Source: Cyrtodaria siliqua (lineage: Eukaryota; Mollusca; Bivalvia; Adapedonta; Hiatellidae). Taken from it: DNA of 64,000 nt. Both the position numbers and the translations under genes were made by a program. Position 1 is the stretch's first letter; each line of letters opens with the position of its first letter. Below, one piece after another: positions 34,968-46,020 of this stretch. The notes below the pieces were generated by a model, which worked only from the letters and a program-made list of their open reading frames with translations, was not told where the DNA came from and searched no databases. The stretch is taken from NCBI GenBank assembly GCA_037043455.1, contig JAWPHD010004463.1, positions 1 through 64,000 on the forward strand. The letters run 5' to 3'.

Positions 34968-35243
34968 AAATGTCGGAGGATGTGGGTAAAGTCAAGGACG
35001 ACGTCGGTCATATCAAAGACGAAGTTCATAATGTCAAGGACGACATACGTAACGTCAAAGACAACAGTCTCCATATCAAAGACGAAGTTCACAATGTCAA
35101 AGTCGACGTTGGTGTTATCAAAGACGACGTTCATAATGTCAAGGACGACGTACGTTATGTCAAGGACGACGTTATACAACTAAAAGAAGCAATATTGAAG
35201 AAGGATCAGCAAGTAGACCAAAGAGAACTGCACCAACATATTG
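34968..35243 (+). CDS. Exon B: heptad-repeat coiled coil
   Basis: The acceptor TTGTCAATTGTAG ends at 34,967. The first two bases complete the split codon from exon A (GAA), and the exon adds residues 216-306. Residues ~220-287 are nine to ten near-identical heptads of the type VKDDVHN, with V/I at the first position and charged positions between. The DNA is a 21-bp minisatellite. This should form a coiled coil, a likely oligomerisation stalk between the HEPN and NTPase parts. The exon ends CAT ATT G before GTAATT, phase 1, matching exon C. Without splicing the frame continues 22 codons to a stop at 35,309-35,311 and adds a hydrophobic tail (CLLIVIALAGIYMPFL), which could anchor an isoform in a membrane. 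Antisense open frames here are shadows of the repeat. Confidence 0.7.
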
Positions 35244-36217
35244 GTAATTATAAATGCCTTCTTATTGTAATAGCATTGGCCGGGATATACATGCCTTTTC
35301 TGCAAATGTAGTTATCATTCAGGTCGAACTTTTATACCACTGATAATTCAAAAGCATGTCTTTGTCAGGCGTCTGTAGTTTCTTTGCATTGCGAGCGTTG
35401 GTATCGAATTGTTTATCTTTTGTAATAACATGAATAAACTTTGAAATAGCGCAAACTTAATATTTTTAGTTTTAAATATATAAATACACTAATAAGAAAG
35501 TACTAAAAGATGCTAACTTTAAAGCACATGTCATTTAGTGCATTCTTCTTTTAACTGTTTTCAATAACTGTCATATTCCCTAAGAAAATATTATTAATAT
35601 ATTAGTATGACCTGGACTGTAACTTGATTTTATTTTTGATACAGTTTATAAAATAAAGGTTGTTTTTAAGATAGTTTGTGTGACAAAATGTAAGAAATCC
35701 ATTGGTAACATTGTTTAGGTCATTCAAATGGCAGCCATCTTGAAATTCAAAATGGTCGGTATTTATAACAAGTATTTTAACCTAACATAGGTGGGTAATG
35801 TTTTATGTATTATGGTAAAGCAACATTTATACTTACTTTTAAAGACATTTGCGGAGTAAATACGCCTTCATTTGGGTTGTAAATTGGCGAACTTAACAAT
35901 AATTCGCCATTTTTAACCATAACAACTACAATTGTTTTTCATTTAAAAAATACTTTTTCGTCGTATTCGCTTCATGTAAATCTTATTTTGATTTAATGTG
36001 TGTGTTAGGCCTAAATAAAAAGTGTTTGTTTCCTGTAACTCAGCCGTCCTGTCATTTCTATCCCGATCCAACAACTTTTGTCCCCACCAAACTAAAGTTT
36101 AAGTTTATTTTTTTAATGCTTTTTAATGTTTTGGATGTAGGGTAGTGAATTAGTAGTGGAGCTATTATATACTGTCCCCTAACCTTATATCGAAAGCTTC
36201 TGTTTTTGATTTAAAAA

Positions 36218-38383
36218 CAAGAGGTCAATGACCTTGAAGCTCTACTGATTGATTTTGATTTCAGGAAGTAGTCGCTACAAACTTGTTTTTTGAAATTTTT
36301 ATTTTTAGCCGTAGCGGCCATCTTGAATTCCCGGCCGACCTGAAATTTTGCTAGGATCAATTAGACATCAAGAGCAACATTCCTGTGAAGTTTCATGAAA
36401 ATCCGTCAAGTAGTTTCAGAGGAGTAGTCGCTACAAGTTTTCATTATATAACTCTATGTAAACAAAGATGGCCGCTGACAGCCATGTTTAACATCGAATC
36501 AAAACGATTTTTGACAAGGACCAACATCATGTCATGCTGATCATTTTAGAAAAAGTCCCATATCAATATTACTTATAGCTTTCAAGAAGTAGTCGCTACA
36601 CACTTATTTTTTAAAAATCTATTTTTAGCTGTGGTGGCCATCTTGAATTTCTGCTTGATCTAAAATTTTGCTAGGATCAATTATACATTAGGAGCAACAT
36701 TCCTATAAAGATTCATGAACATCCGCCAAGTAGTTTCAGAGGAGTAGTTGCTACAAGTTTTTACTATATAACTCTATGTAAGGCCAAATAAAATTATACC
36801 TGTGTTTACTGTAACATTGCTGAAAAAAATAGGGTAGGTCGGTAGGCATTTTATTTTATTTTTTTATTTTAGTTTATTTTTTGGCGAAGTTACATTTAAG
36901 GTGGCGATGAGCTTTGATGAATGGGAAAATGTGGTATTTTAAAAACTACAATAGATATTAATATGAAATTGTGTGTTTTATTGTTTCCCAAAAGGCCTGG
37001 TAACAACTGGCTCTTTTCCCAAACACTTGCAATTATTACAAAGGGGTAAAACAGTTTTAAATGTTTTCCGCAAGTCCGAAAGAGGGTCAGCTCCAACAGC
37101 AATGAGTACATGAGTCGGCTGGGATCAGTCCAGCTCCATACAGTGTGATCTCCAGTTATGAGTGACTTGACTTCCATGCTCTTCCTGAATACCGGTATAT
37201 GACCGTCAGGTAGGATGGGGGACCCACAGGTGTAGTCAAATTCTGCGGTTGACATACATGTAACCAAGAGCAGTTCTTGCCTCCCAGACAGCTGAAAAAA
37301 TATTCAAAGTTATAATATCAAATGTTAATTGACCATTTGAATAGTTTTGTAAAAGTATTGACTTACATGTATATTACTTCTCTAACATCAGAAAGTAATA
37401 AATATTTATAAATTTCTCATGTTAGTTATTATGAGCCTATATTGAGGTTGAGTTCAGAAAATTATTATGGAACGGCTTACTTCTTCAAGAAGTTATAATG
37501 CAGTAGTAGTCGATGCCAATGCTTAGTGCTGAGAAGCAAGTAAACATATGCACATTAATATTACTGTTTTAGAAACAAACTTACGACAGGTGGCCTGGAA
37601 CTCGGGGCATTTACCGACCTGTTTGTGGTACTTGTCAAACAATTTAACAATTGATTTTTTATGGAGAGTGCACGCCATAACATTAGCGCTTCTATGTGCT
37701 GACATTTTTGAAACTGTACAGCCAAAACAGCACTGGGAGACGCCATTTTGCCTGTTTTATACCAGTCCTGTGCACAGTATACCGTGAAATTCACACGCTT
37801 TCAAAACCGCACCGCGAAATTGAATATTGCACTGTGATCTCATGAACAATATTATTTTTCAAATCTTTTTTTTTCCTTTTCTTTTTTTTTCTTTCTTTTT
37901 TTTTTTTCTTTTTTTTTTTTTCAATAAAATAAAAAGGAGTCGGGGGTGTTTTCAGAGCGTCGGGTTACAGTAAACTCAGGTATAATTGTATTTGGCCCAA
38001 ACAAAGATGGCCGCTGGCAGCCATGTTTAACGTCGAATCAAAACGATTTTTGACAAGGACCAACATCATGTCATGCTGATCATTTTAAAAAAAGTCCCAT
38101 ATCAATATCACTTATAGTTTTCAAGAAGTAGTCGCTACAAACTTGTTTTTTAAGAACCTATTTTTAGATTTGGCGGCCATCTTGGATTTCACATCAACAT
38201 GAATTTTTGCTAGGATCAACTAGGGTAACTAGGATCAACTAGGGTAACATTTCTGTAAAGTTTCGTGAAAATCCATTCAGTAGTTTTAGAGGAGTACCGT
38301 AGTCACTACAAAAAAAGTTTACGGACAGACAGACTGACGCCGCACCACGGCATAAGCTCTGCTGATCTCTGATCAGTCGATCT
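36218..38383 (-). mobile_element. HINE/pearl-like element, 318-bp core, inverted, with insertion
   Basis: Reading on the minus strand, the 5' hairpin is near 38,353-38,383 (one side decayed: CAGTCGATCT instead of CAGTAGAGCT). Next come the ACAGACAGAC-type leader and 318-bp units. The 3' hairpin AGGTCAATGACCT lies next to CAAGAG at 36,218. The 1.2-kb PIF-like element at 36,782-37,997 interrupts the phrase CTATGTAAACAAAGATGG. Confidence 0.75.
36782..37997. mobile_element. PIF/Harbinger-like non-autonomous element with exon-like content
   Basis: The ends are inverted repeats of ~35 bp: GGCCAAATAAAATTATACC and, inward from the right, GGCCAAATACAATTATACC. The left flank is TAA and the right CAA, which fits a 3-bp TWA duplication with one mutation. 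The subterminal GTAGGGTAGGTCGG is shared with the MITE at 13,339. No transposase is present. On the minus strand two exon-like frames stand out. One, upstream, ends at a consensus donor GTAAGT (about 37,580-37,590). The other begins after TATTTTTTCAG (about 37,290) and runs to 36,896 with LLLVTCMSTAEFDYTCG. They could be a captured gene piece; I recognise no family. A long pyrimidine tract fills 37,866-37,922. Confidence 0.65.
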
Positions 38384-39539
38384 AATAATTAGAAAATATT
38401 AAGGGCATAAAAAGTATGCCTACCTACCTACATATCCATTTTTGTACGCATGATACCGGGAACTAACCATTCTTTTTGCTGTGGCAATGCATGCTTTTAT
38501 AACTAATTGTGGTTTACTATAAGTACATACGTATCATCTTACTTTAATGCACATTTCTCATTTTGTATAAATGTTGTGAATAATGTAAACCTTTAAAGAA
38601 AGAAAAATTGCCACTTTATTTTCGGCACATTGGTCATAATAATTAATTATATATAGTTATAATATCCATATACACCAGTTATGGCTAATAATGTTCTCTT
38701 CTCACTGTTCCGTATTCTCGCTACATGTTTTCTCTTTGTAATATGACGATTACATTATAATGCAGGAAAGCTGTACATATTAAGCACCTTGAAAACAGGA
38801 AACATATTTTAGCAGAATTGTACAAAATTCGGTGGCATTTTGATTCACATTACAACAATCTCCATTTGCTTCACACTTACATAACACAGTGCACAACGTA
38901 TTGGTAGGTGTAGAAACTGCACCGTCCTTCTCACCTACATCACACATATTTCACGACGGAACTCGGTTGCTACTTATTTTTGCGACAGTAATGGTTTCAG
39001 TGTCTTTTTTGGACCCATACCAATTTTAAAGGATCAAGAAAGAATGGATATAGCTCCATATACTAACACAATACTCTGGCTTGCAAATGAGATCGAAGGA
39101 TATGTTGGTACCGTAGGTGGGAGCTTATCAAATTCTTGTGTATATGGCACATTGTTCCAACGCAGTTCATAAGGTTATGCAGTAGATATTTGTTTATTGA
39201 TTAAACGCCTGCACATATTTTCATTGCAACTATTAAAAGCTTCCTCAGGCGGAATTTCGTCAGTTCCTATCACAGAAAGATTGTTTATAACATGTTCGTT
39301 GCTGTTGAGCAGTGTCTTCAATGCCGGCTTTAAAATGGCCATTTGTGTCTGGCCCAGTGAGGGCATTTGCACCAGTTGTTACTGCTGTCTTGCCTGCTAC
39401 CATCCTACCCAACACATAATTCAACAGTTCAACAGTTCAACAGTTCAAGACGGACTGTCAGACTAAGTATTAAAAACGTACACACTCTATATATATTCTA
39501 CAATAATGTTGAGATTGCATTAGCAGTAGGTATTTCCTT

Positions 39540-40010
39540 GCCACGCTCGCACGCACGCATGCACGCTGACAAACAGACAGACAGACAGACAAGACAAGAC
39601 AGGCAGGCATACAGGCATACAGGCAAAGAGACAGACAGACAGACAGAGATATTATGCGTTACACTTCAGTATTTCAATTTTGTCTCCCGTACGCTTTTAA
39701 TAATTAATATTTAAATTGCAATGTTAGTATGGTTTACTCACACTTATTAAATTTCAAGAAATTGTAAGCATTTATGACAGACAGACAGGCAGGCAGGCAT
39801 GGGCAGGCAGGCAGGCATACAGGCAGGCATGGGCAGGCAGGCAGGCATACAGGCAGGCAGGCAGGCAGGCATACACAGGCAGGCAGGCAGACAGACACAG
39901 ATAGATAGATAGATTATGCTATACACTTCAGTATTTCAATTTTTTCTCCTGTATGCTTTTAATAGTTAATATTTAAATTGCAATGTTAGTATGGTATACT
40001 CAAACTTTAA
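39540..40010. repeat. Tandem ~267-bp block with GACA/GGCA microsatellites
   Basis: CACTTCAGTATTTCAATTTT..ATATTTAAATTGCAATG occurs at about 39,662 and 39,928. Each copy is preceded by a run of GACA, GGCA and CATACAGG repeats (39,570-39,650 and 39,778-39,912). Confidence 0.85.
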
Positions 40011-40599
40011 TCCAATTTTGGATATCGAGTTCAACGTTTTGTTTACCTCTCAGGAGTTGCTATATTTAGTGTACGTTTGTGCACAGTGATTAGCATAGTA
40101 GCGAATTGGTCGAGATGATCTAAATAGGGATTGGCAATGTATTCACCAAGCAAGTTTATACTGTAAAGTAAAAATTTCAGTTTTAGGTGGAACATCGATA
40201 CCACTAACAGACAGGTGAAAAAAATAGACCATAGAACATGATAGTGTTTTTTTTATTCTAAGATATGTCATAACTAAACGTGCCAATAAGTGTAAGCATA
40301 TTCAAATGTGTCTGTACGCTAATATCAAATTTAGCTGTACATAGACCTACACCGGAAAGTACATAGAACAATAAAACAAATGTTTTACATGGCTAGTTTA
40401 TGTGAATTCATTTGAACCAAAAAGATATTTCTAACAGAATGTATAAAAAGTTTCGTTTTTCGCGTAGTTGATTCACCTCTATGGAGTCAACGCCGATTCA
40501 TCTAAATGACTGCGTTTTTGTTGGTGTGAATTTAAATATTAAAAGAAATGAATGCAATTGATAGATCATTACAACAAGATATTTTTCTCTATACAAAGT

Positions 40600-41160
40600 A
40601 TAAGATGTTGTTGTTGATGATGATGATAATGTTATGATCAGGATGAAGCCGAAAACAAAGATGATGATAAAAATGATGATGATGACGACGACGACGATAA
40701 TGGACAGAGTGATGACAAATATCATGATTATCATAATGATATTGGTAAAGATTATATCACCATGATGACGACGATGAAGACAATGAAGATGATGATGATG
40801 ATGATGATGATTGTGGTGATGATGATGATTTGTTTTAGGTTGTTTTTTTTCGAAGTAAATTGCTTAATTATCAAAAAACAGAAATATTGGCATTTTTAGA
40901 AGCTGCAAGAACTAGAATTGAAGATCACATGGAACAGGTGAAGGAAACCAACATTATAAGCAAGACAGAACAGACTCGTATGATTATGATGATGATGGTG
41001 ATATGAAGACAGTGATGATAATGCTGATAATATTGATGATTGTGATACCTCGATGATGATGATGATGGTGATCATGATAATGACGACGATGATGATGATG
41101 AGAACGATGATGGTGATGATCACTAATAAACGGTGATATGGTGATCATGATGATGTTTAG
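40600..41160. repeat. GAT trinucleotide repeat region
   Basis: Imperfect (GAT)n/(GAC)n runs at 40,610-40,830 and 40,978-41,150 surround the pseudo-exon. They produce artificial poly-Ile/Val/Met frames on the other strand. Confidence 0.85.
40900..40990 (+). pseudogene. Broken duplicate of the start of exon C
   Basis: After an acceptor-like ATTTTTAG, 30 codons read AARTRIEDHMEQVKETNIIS and then KTEQTR, matching the first codons of exon C (VARIRIKDHMEQLKETNIVS). The upstream intron is also duplicated (AAATTGCTTAATT). At about 40,978 the homology ends in GAT repeat and a TGA follows. The split-codon phase is the same as for exon C. It lies 394 bp upstream of the true exon. It could be a dead exon, or an alternative exon giving a truncated protein. 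Confidence 0.75.
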
Positions 41161-41293
41161 TATATTTCCGAAATTATGATGACGATGAAAATTGTTCTGT
41201 AAACATGCACGTAACCTAATTTCTACATAAAAACGATTTTTCTTTCAAAATAAATTGCTTAATTGTCGTTCTATGATGGTATTTCTTTTTTAG

Positions 41294-44232
41294 GAGTTGC
41301 ACGAATTAGAATTAAAGATCACATGGAACAGTTGAAGGAAACCAACATTGTAAGCAACACGACGAGACAGACGAGTATGGGCATTGAGGAGCTGAAAAAG
41401 AACAACATCATCATACTGAATGGTATTCCTGGAAGCGGTAAAACGTTTTTAGCATTCGATATCTTGAAACAAATTCTTGAGAATAATAGTGGCCTCGATC
41501 CTTTAATAATGAATATCCCTGACGAATTCAAGAAAGTCCTCGATATATCCCAAAATCTTGTTCTTTTTGTAGACGACATGTTAGGCAAAATTAGTGTTGA
41601 TAATAATGAACTAGGTCAGTGGAATAGGTATGTAGATCAGTTTTTGTCCTTTACCAGAATGCATAAACTGTTGGTCATTATAACAATACGAAAGAACATC
41701 ATGTCAACATGCATGAATGAACATATAAGAAAGCTTTTTCACCGAGACTACATATATGATCTGGACGAAAGGCATTTGAGCGTTGCAGAAAAAGAAGAGA
41801 TGATTACCATGTATGTGAAACGGGACAATATTGAGGTCAATACAGAAGAGCTGAAAACCGCAGTGCAACAAGAAAACTATGGAATTGGATTTCCATTTTT
41901 ATGCACAATCATGAAAGGGCAATGCATTCCAGATCTGTTTGCACGTCCTGTAGAATGCATAAAGAAAGCATTGTTGATGATGAAGGATCACGACACAAAG
42001 AGCTTTGTAGCTTTGCTGATGACACTGTTTTGTGATAACAAAATGTACAAATCCGGTCTAGATACACAACAACAACGCTGCTTTAATGAGATCAAAAACT
42101 ATTTTAGTAGTTCCCTTATTGACATGGCAAAGATGTTCAATGCAGCAAAAGCATTAGAAAAAACATACTTAACGGGATATTCCGATTATTTCTCATTTGT
42201 TCATGACACAATAGCCGAATCTACATTTAGTGCTGCAAGAGAGAGCATACTGGACATTCTTATACAATTTTGTCCTTTAGAAATAATTACAAAGTTTTTC
42301 GGGAAAGAACAGAAGCCGATGACAAACGATAAACAAGAAGGTACACACATCATGAATGATTTGCTGTATAACAAACTCGCTGAAAGATTTAAATCCGAAA
42401 TAGATAAAAGGCAAGTTGTAATGCAATGTATTGGTGCCTCATCTCTTTGGCAGGACAAATCATTTCCTGAGATTGCCTTTCAAATACTAGATACTTTTCA
42501 TTTTTACAAAGAAGACGAGGAAAAAAAGTCACTGTTATGTTACCTTTCACGCTTCGGGTGTGGTCATCTGATACAGAGAATTATTGACACAAACACGTCC
42601 ATTGTTCCAAAAGAATTATTAGACAGACAAATATACAAGGGTGCGGAAGAGGCTTGCATGTTTGGAAATGCAGATAGCTTCAAACCTCTGATCGCTAAAA
42701 TAGTACACATATCAGATGATATGTTATTTGCCGCAATTCACGGAGGAAACTGCACTATTCTAAAAAAACTTCTAGTAAAAGGGGGAAATATACTAGCACG
42801 CAAACCCAATACAAACGAAAACTTACTGCATGAGGCATGTTCAAGGAACAATTACGATAGTGCAAGAGTTGTTTTGGGTAAATGTGACGAATCAACACGC
42901 GCTGAACTTCTTTCATCGACAACTGATGTTGATAGAAAGACTCCTTTACTACATGCAGCAATGAAAGGCAATGCGAAACTAGTTGGCCTTCTTTTAGACA
43001 ATGGAGCTAATATTGACTCAGAAGACAAAGAAGGGTTTAACAGTTTGCACTGTGCAGCAATGTATGGCAATATTGATGTTGTAGAATACATGTGTACACA
43101 TCATAAAAGTATTCTAAACAAAAGAAGTACCAAAGGCTATACAGCTGCTCATGCTGCAACTGCAGGGGACATAACTTGTCTTGAGTATTTACTAGAACAG
43201 GGATTACATTCTAGTGATGTCACGTATGATGGAGGGACGCTCCTTCACGAAGCATCCATTAATGGAAATGCTCAGGTGGTAAGACACCTTTGTGAGAAAT
43301 ACGGTGATATGGTGTGGGCACTAGACGTAGATGGCGAGACCGCATGCCATTATGCAGCACGTGGTGGCCATGTAGATTGCTTAGCAATACTTTGTGAACA
43401 TGAACTGGATCCAACTGGTAGTTCACACAAAGGGTATACGCCTTTGCACGAAGCGGCTTTTTGTGGGAAACTTAAAGCCGTGAAATACCTTTGCAATTCG
43501 TTCCCAAAGATTATCAAAATGCAAGATATCAATGGAGAAAACGCAGCTCACCATGCAGCAGCTGGTGGTCATCTTTATTGCTTAAAGTATCTAACTGAAC
43601 AGAAAATAGATCCAAGGAACATAAGTAAGAAAGGTCTGACTATTTTACACAAAGCAGCACAATCTGGAGGAGAAACACTTCTACACACAGCGTCCAGTTT
43701 TGGACACCCGGACATTTTAAGATATCTGTATGAAGAACACACAATTCCTATAGACAGTCTAACGAACAATGGTCGCACAGCAGCCTACTTTGCCTCCGGG
43801 GGAGGCCATTTGGATTGCTTGACGTACTTGATACAACAGAAGCTAAATCTCTGGGCAACCGATAATCACGGGCGTACCCTATTACACTCTGCAGCGTTTA
43901 AAGGGAAGGCGTTCGTTGTGAAATACCTATGTGATAACTACGAGGACATGCTTAGAATGGAGGACAAGCACGGAATCACCGCAGCTGACATATGTGCACA
44001 ACATGGCCATTTGAAGTGTTTAGAGATTATCTTTGATTATGACGTAGATCCGATGCATTTGACCCATGGCGATATGACGGTTCTCCATCTTGCGGCTAAA
44101 AATGGAAAATATGATATTGTCAAATACCTTTGTGATACACAACCAAAACTGGTTAAAAGGTACTCAGGTGCTGCAGCTGAGTTAGCCGAGAAAATCAAAC
44201 GTTTCGATGTTGTTGATTTGCTAATTGACTAA
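41294..44232 (+). CDS. Exon C: STAND-type NTPase and ankyrin repeats
   Basis: It begins after the acceptor TTTCTTTTTTAG (41,293), completes a split codon with exon B, and encodes residues 308-1285. The NTPase shows Walker A GIPGSGKT (350-357), Walker B LVLFVDD (~395-401) and a sensor-like IITIRKN (~435-441), then a helical region with FSFVHDTIAEST (~606-617), as in the winged-helix part of STAND proteins. It fits the nSTAND3-type NTPase often paired with DZIP3-type HEPN in invertebrates (family knowledge, not searched). From ~780 to the end about 15 ankyrin repeats follow, with TPLHEAA and G-HxDCL signatures, often as an alternating two-repeat unit. One repeat is shortened near residue 1096. 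STAND proteins commonly act as ligand-triggered oligomerising switches; ankyrins here are the likely sensing surface. No frameshift or internal stop occurs over 979 codons. Confidence 0.9.
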
Positions 44233-44725
44233 CATGTATATCTAACAGACATAAATTACCGGGGAATGGTTGAATTTGTCAAATACCTATATAACAGAAT
44301 TAAAAGGTTTAAATGTACTTGACAAATGCAGATTATTTAAAAGTGAAATTATGATTTTATCATAAATGATCCGTGGTCTTGAGAATACAGTAATGACATA
44401 AAGTAGTCGTTCTAAATGAAGAAGATTGGCCAATAAGTATGTGAGATATACAAAGAATAGCGCCAAGAAGCTGCATCTGTTTTACAAGTGAAAAATAAGG
44501 TGTTGATATCCGTAGTCATATTAAGTCATGCAGTTGACATAAACTGGCGGCTTCGACAGAATGATAGGAGCTTAATTATCAATAGCATACACAAACATAT
44601 TAACATGTAGATGATGCCAATGATTAAGAACCACTTATTTGCATACTGGAGGATCCTGGAGGTTCGTTGAATCTTCAGACATGCATTGCGTCTCTATGAT
44701 GTATATATTATGGTTGTTTTGTGCA

Positions 44726-44731
44726 AATAAA
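44726..44731 (+). terminator. Possible polyadenylation signal of the HEPN-STAND-ankyrin gene
   Basis: AATAAA lies ~490 bp after the stop codon, followed by another near-match. It is one of several A-rich candidates in an AT-rich region, so it is only suggestive. Confidence 0.25.
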
Positions 44732-44817
44732 CAAATAAGTTTACACAAAAACATTTTGAAAGAAATAAAAATTGATGAATAAGTAAATGAATGAACACAG
44801 CGTTAGCTTTGCTTAGA

Positions 44818-45105
44818 GGACAATTACTGAGCAACACCGATCCACTGGTCTATAAAATTACTAAGTTACACTGAATTGTATTACGGAGGTACAGTAATCC
44901 ACTAAATTAAATATACAATTACTGAGCTACAGTAATCCATTATTGTAAAATTACTGAGCTACATTTATCCAGTATTATACAATAACTGAGCTACAGTTAT
45001 CCAGTATAATACAATTACTGAGCTACAGTTATCCAGTATTATACAATTACTGAGCTCCAGTAATCCAGTAATATACGATTACTGAGCTACAGTAATCTAC
45101 GCGGG
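44818..45105. repeat. Minisatellite, ~32-33-bp unit
   Basis: About nine units of the type ACAATTACTGAGCTACAG plus TAATCCAGTATTAT follow each other; the central ones are nearly identical and the left ones worn. Confidence 0.85.
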
Positions 45106-45380
45106 GAATACTTTTTGCACGATTGTGCTACACTAATGCTGTTCTATTCTCCTCATATTTATTGTTCAAATATTGTTTAATTAAGAACGTAAAGCGCTAG
45201 GAATACTTGTTATATGATCGATATATATTCTGTTATGTTAATTATTCAACTGTGAATAATAGCGGGGTTGTTTACACATAATATAGTATGTAATCCTGTC
45301 TTCACAACTTTTTAATGTTGTGCATTATCCTGTTCATTGATTATTTAAATTGTACTGTGTTTCTATAGGACATTTTTTCA

Positions 45381-45650
45381 CCTGGCCTAATATTCATCAA
45401 ACTTTTGAGCACAAGAATCGGACTCGACTCAAAATCTAATTATTTTTTAATTCCAAAAGTCAAAACAATTTTACAAGCAAATTACGGTAATTATTTTCAG
45501 AAACCAATAATTTTAAAGGTAATTTAACCGAAAATGTCTGCAAATCACAATTCTTACCCATACTCTGTGTTGATAGGGTTTGCACAAAAATGAGATTTTG
45601 AGTGCGAGTCTGATTCTTGTGCTAAACAATTTGATGAATTTAGGCCCAGG
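45381..45650. mobile_element. MITE with ~58-bp terminal inverted repeats
   Basis: The left arm CCTGGCCTAATATTCATCAA continues through GAGCACAAGAATCGGACTCG and CTCAAAATCT. The right arm is its reverse complement with few mismatches (from AGATTTTGAGTGCG to TAGGCCCAGG). The target duplication is not clear. The ~150-bp interior is non-coding. Confidence 0.75.
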
Positions 45651-46020
45651 TTTGACATAATTTATTATGATTATTACTGACAAGTGCTGGAAGTTTGTAT
45701 CATCTCAAGTGGACATGTAATATCTGCAGGATTTCGTGAGAGGCTTTAACCTCAAGTGTAATCCAGGAGGTACGGCTTATATCCACGAGAGGTGATGCGA
45801 GCGTCCAGAACGTTTACTCTTGTAATGATCGTGTTATAATACTGAAAGGAAAAGGAAATGCTTAGTCACAAATTTACCTATAATTCAGACTTAATACCAC
45901 GTAATATTCCAGAGCAATTCCTAGGTGTTTGTGTGTGTGTTTTTTTTTTGTTGCTTTTTTTTGCTTTAAATAATACGGCTACAGCTAGTTAAAGGAAGGA
46001 CAAAACTGTGCTACAGTAGA
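45651..46020. other. Intergenic, nothing recognised
   Basis: AT-rich with a T/GT-rich tract near 45,930-45,960; no gene seen. Confidence 0.4.

Larger units (their letters stand above)
35244..41293. other. Predicted intron 2 with nested transposons and microsatellites
   Basis: It runs from donor GTAATT (35,244) to acceptor TTTCTTTTTTAG (41,282-41,293). It holds a reversed 318-bp-type HINE split by a PIF-like element (36,218-38,383), a tandem block with GACA/GGCA microsatellites (39,540-40,010) and GAT-repeat DNA with a pseudo-exon (40,600-41,160). A 65-codon minus-strand frame at 39,175-39,372 looks protein-like but matches no family I know. Confidence 0.55.

Noticed and set aside
34958..35183. 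Antisense and second-frame open readings across the heptad exon
   Set aside because: They are shadows of a 21-bp repeat that stays open in several frames; only the plus-strand frame joins both neighbouring exons.
40498..41123. Poly-Ile/Val-rich minus-strand frames
   Set aside because: Translated GAT repeat, with no other support.
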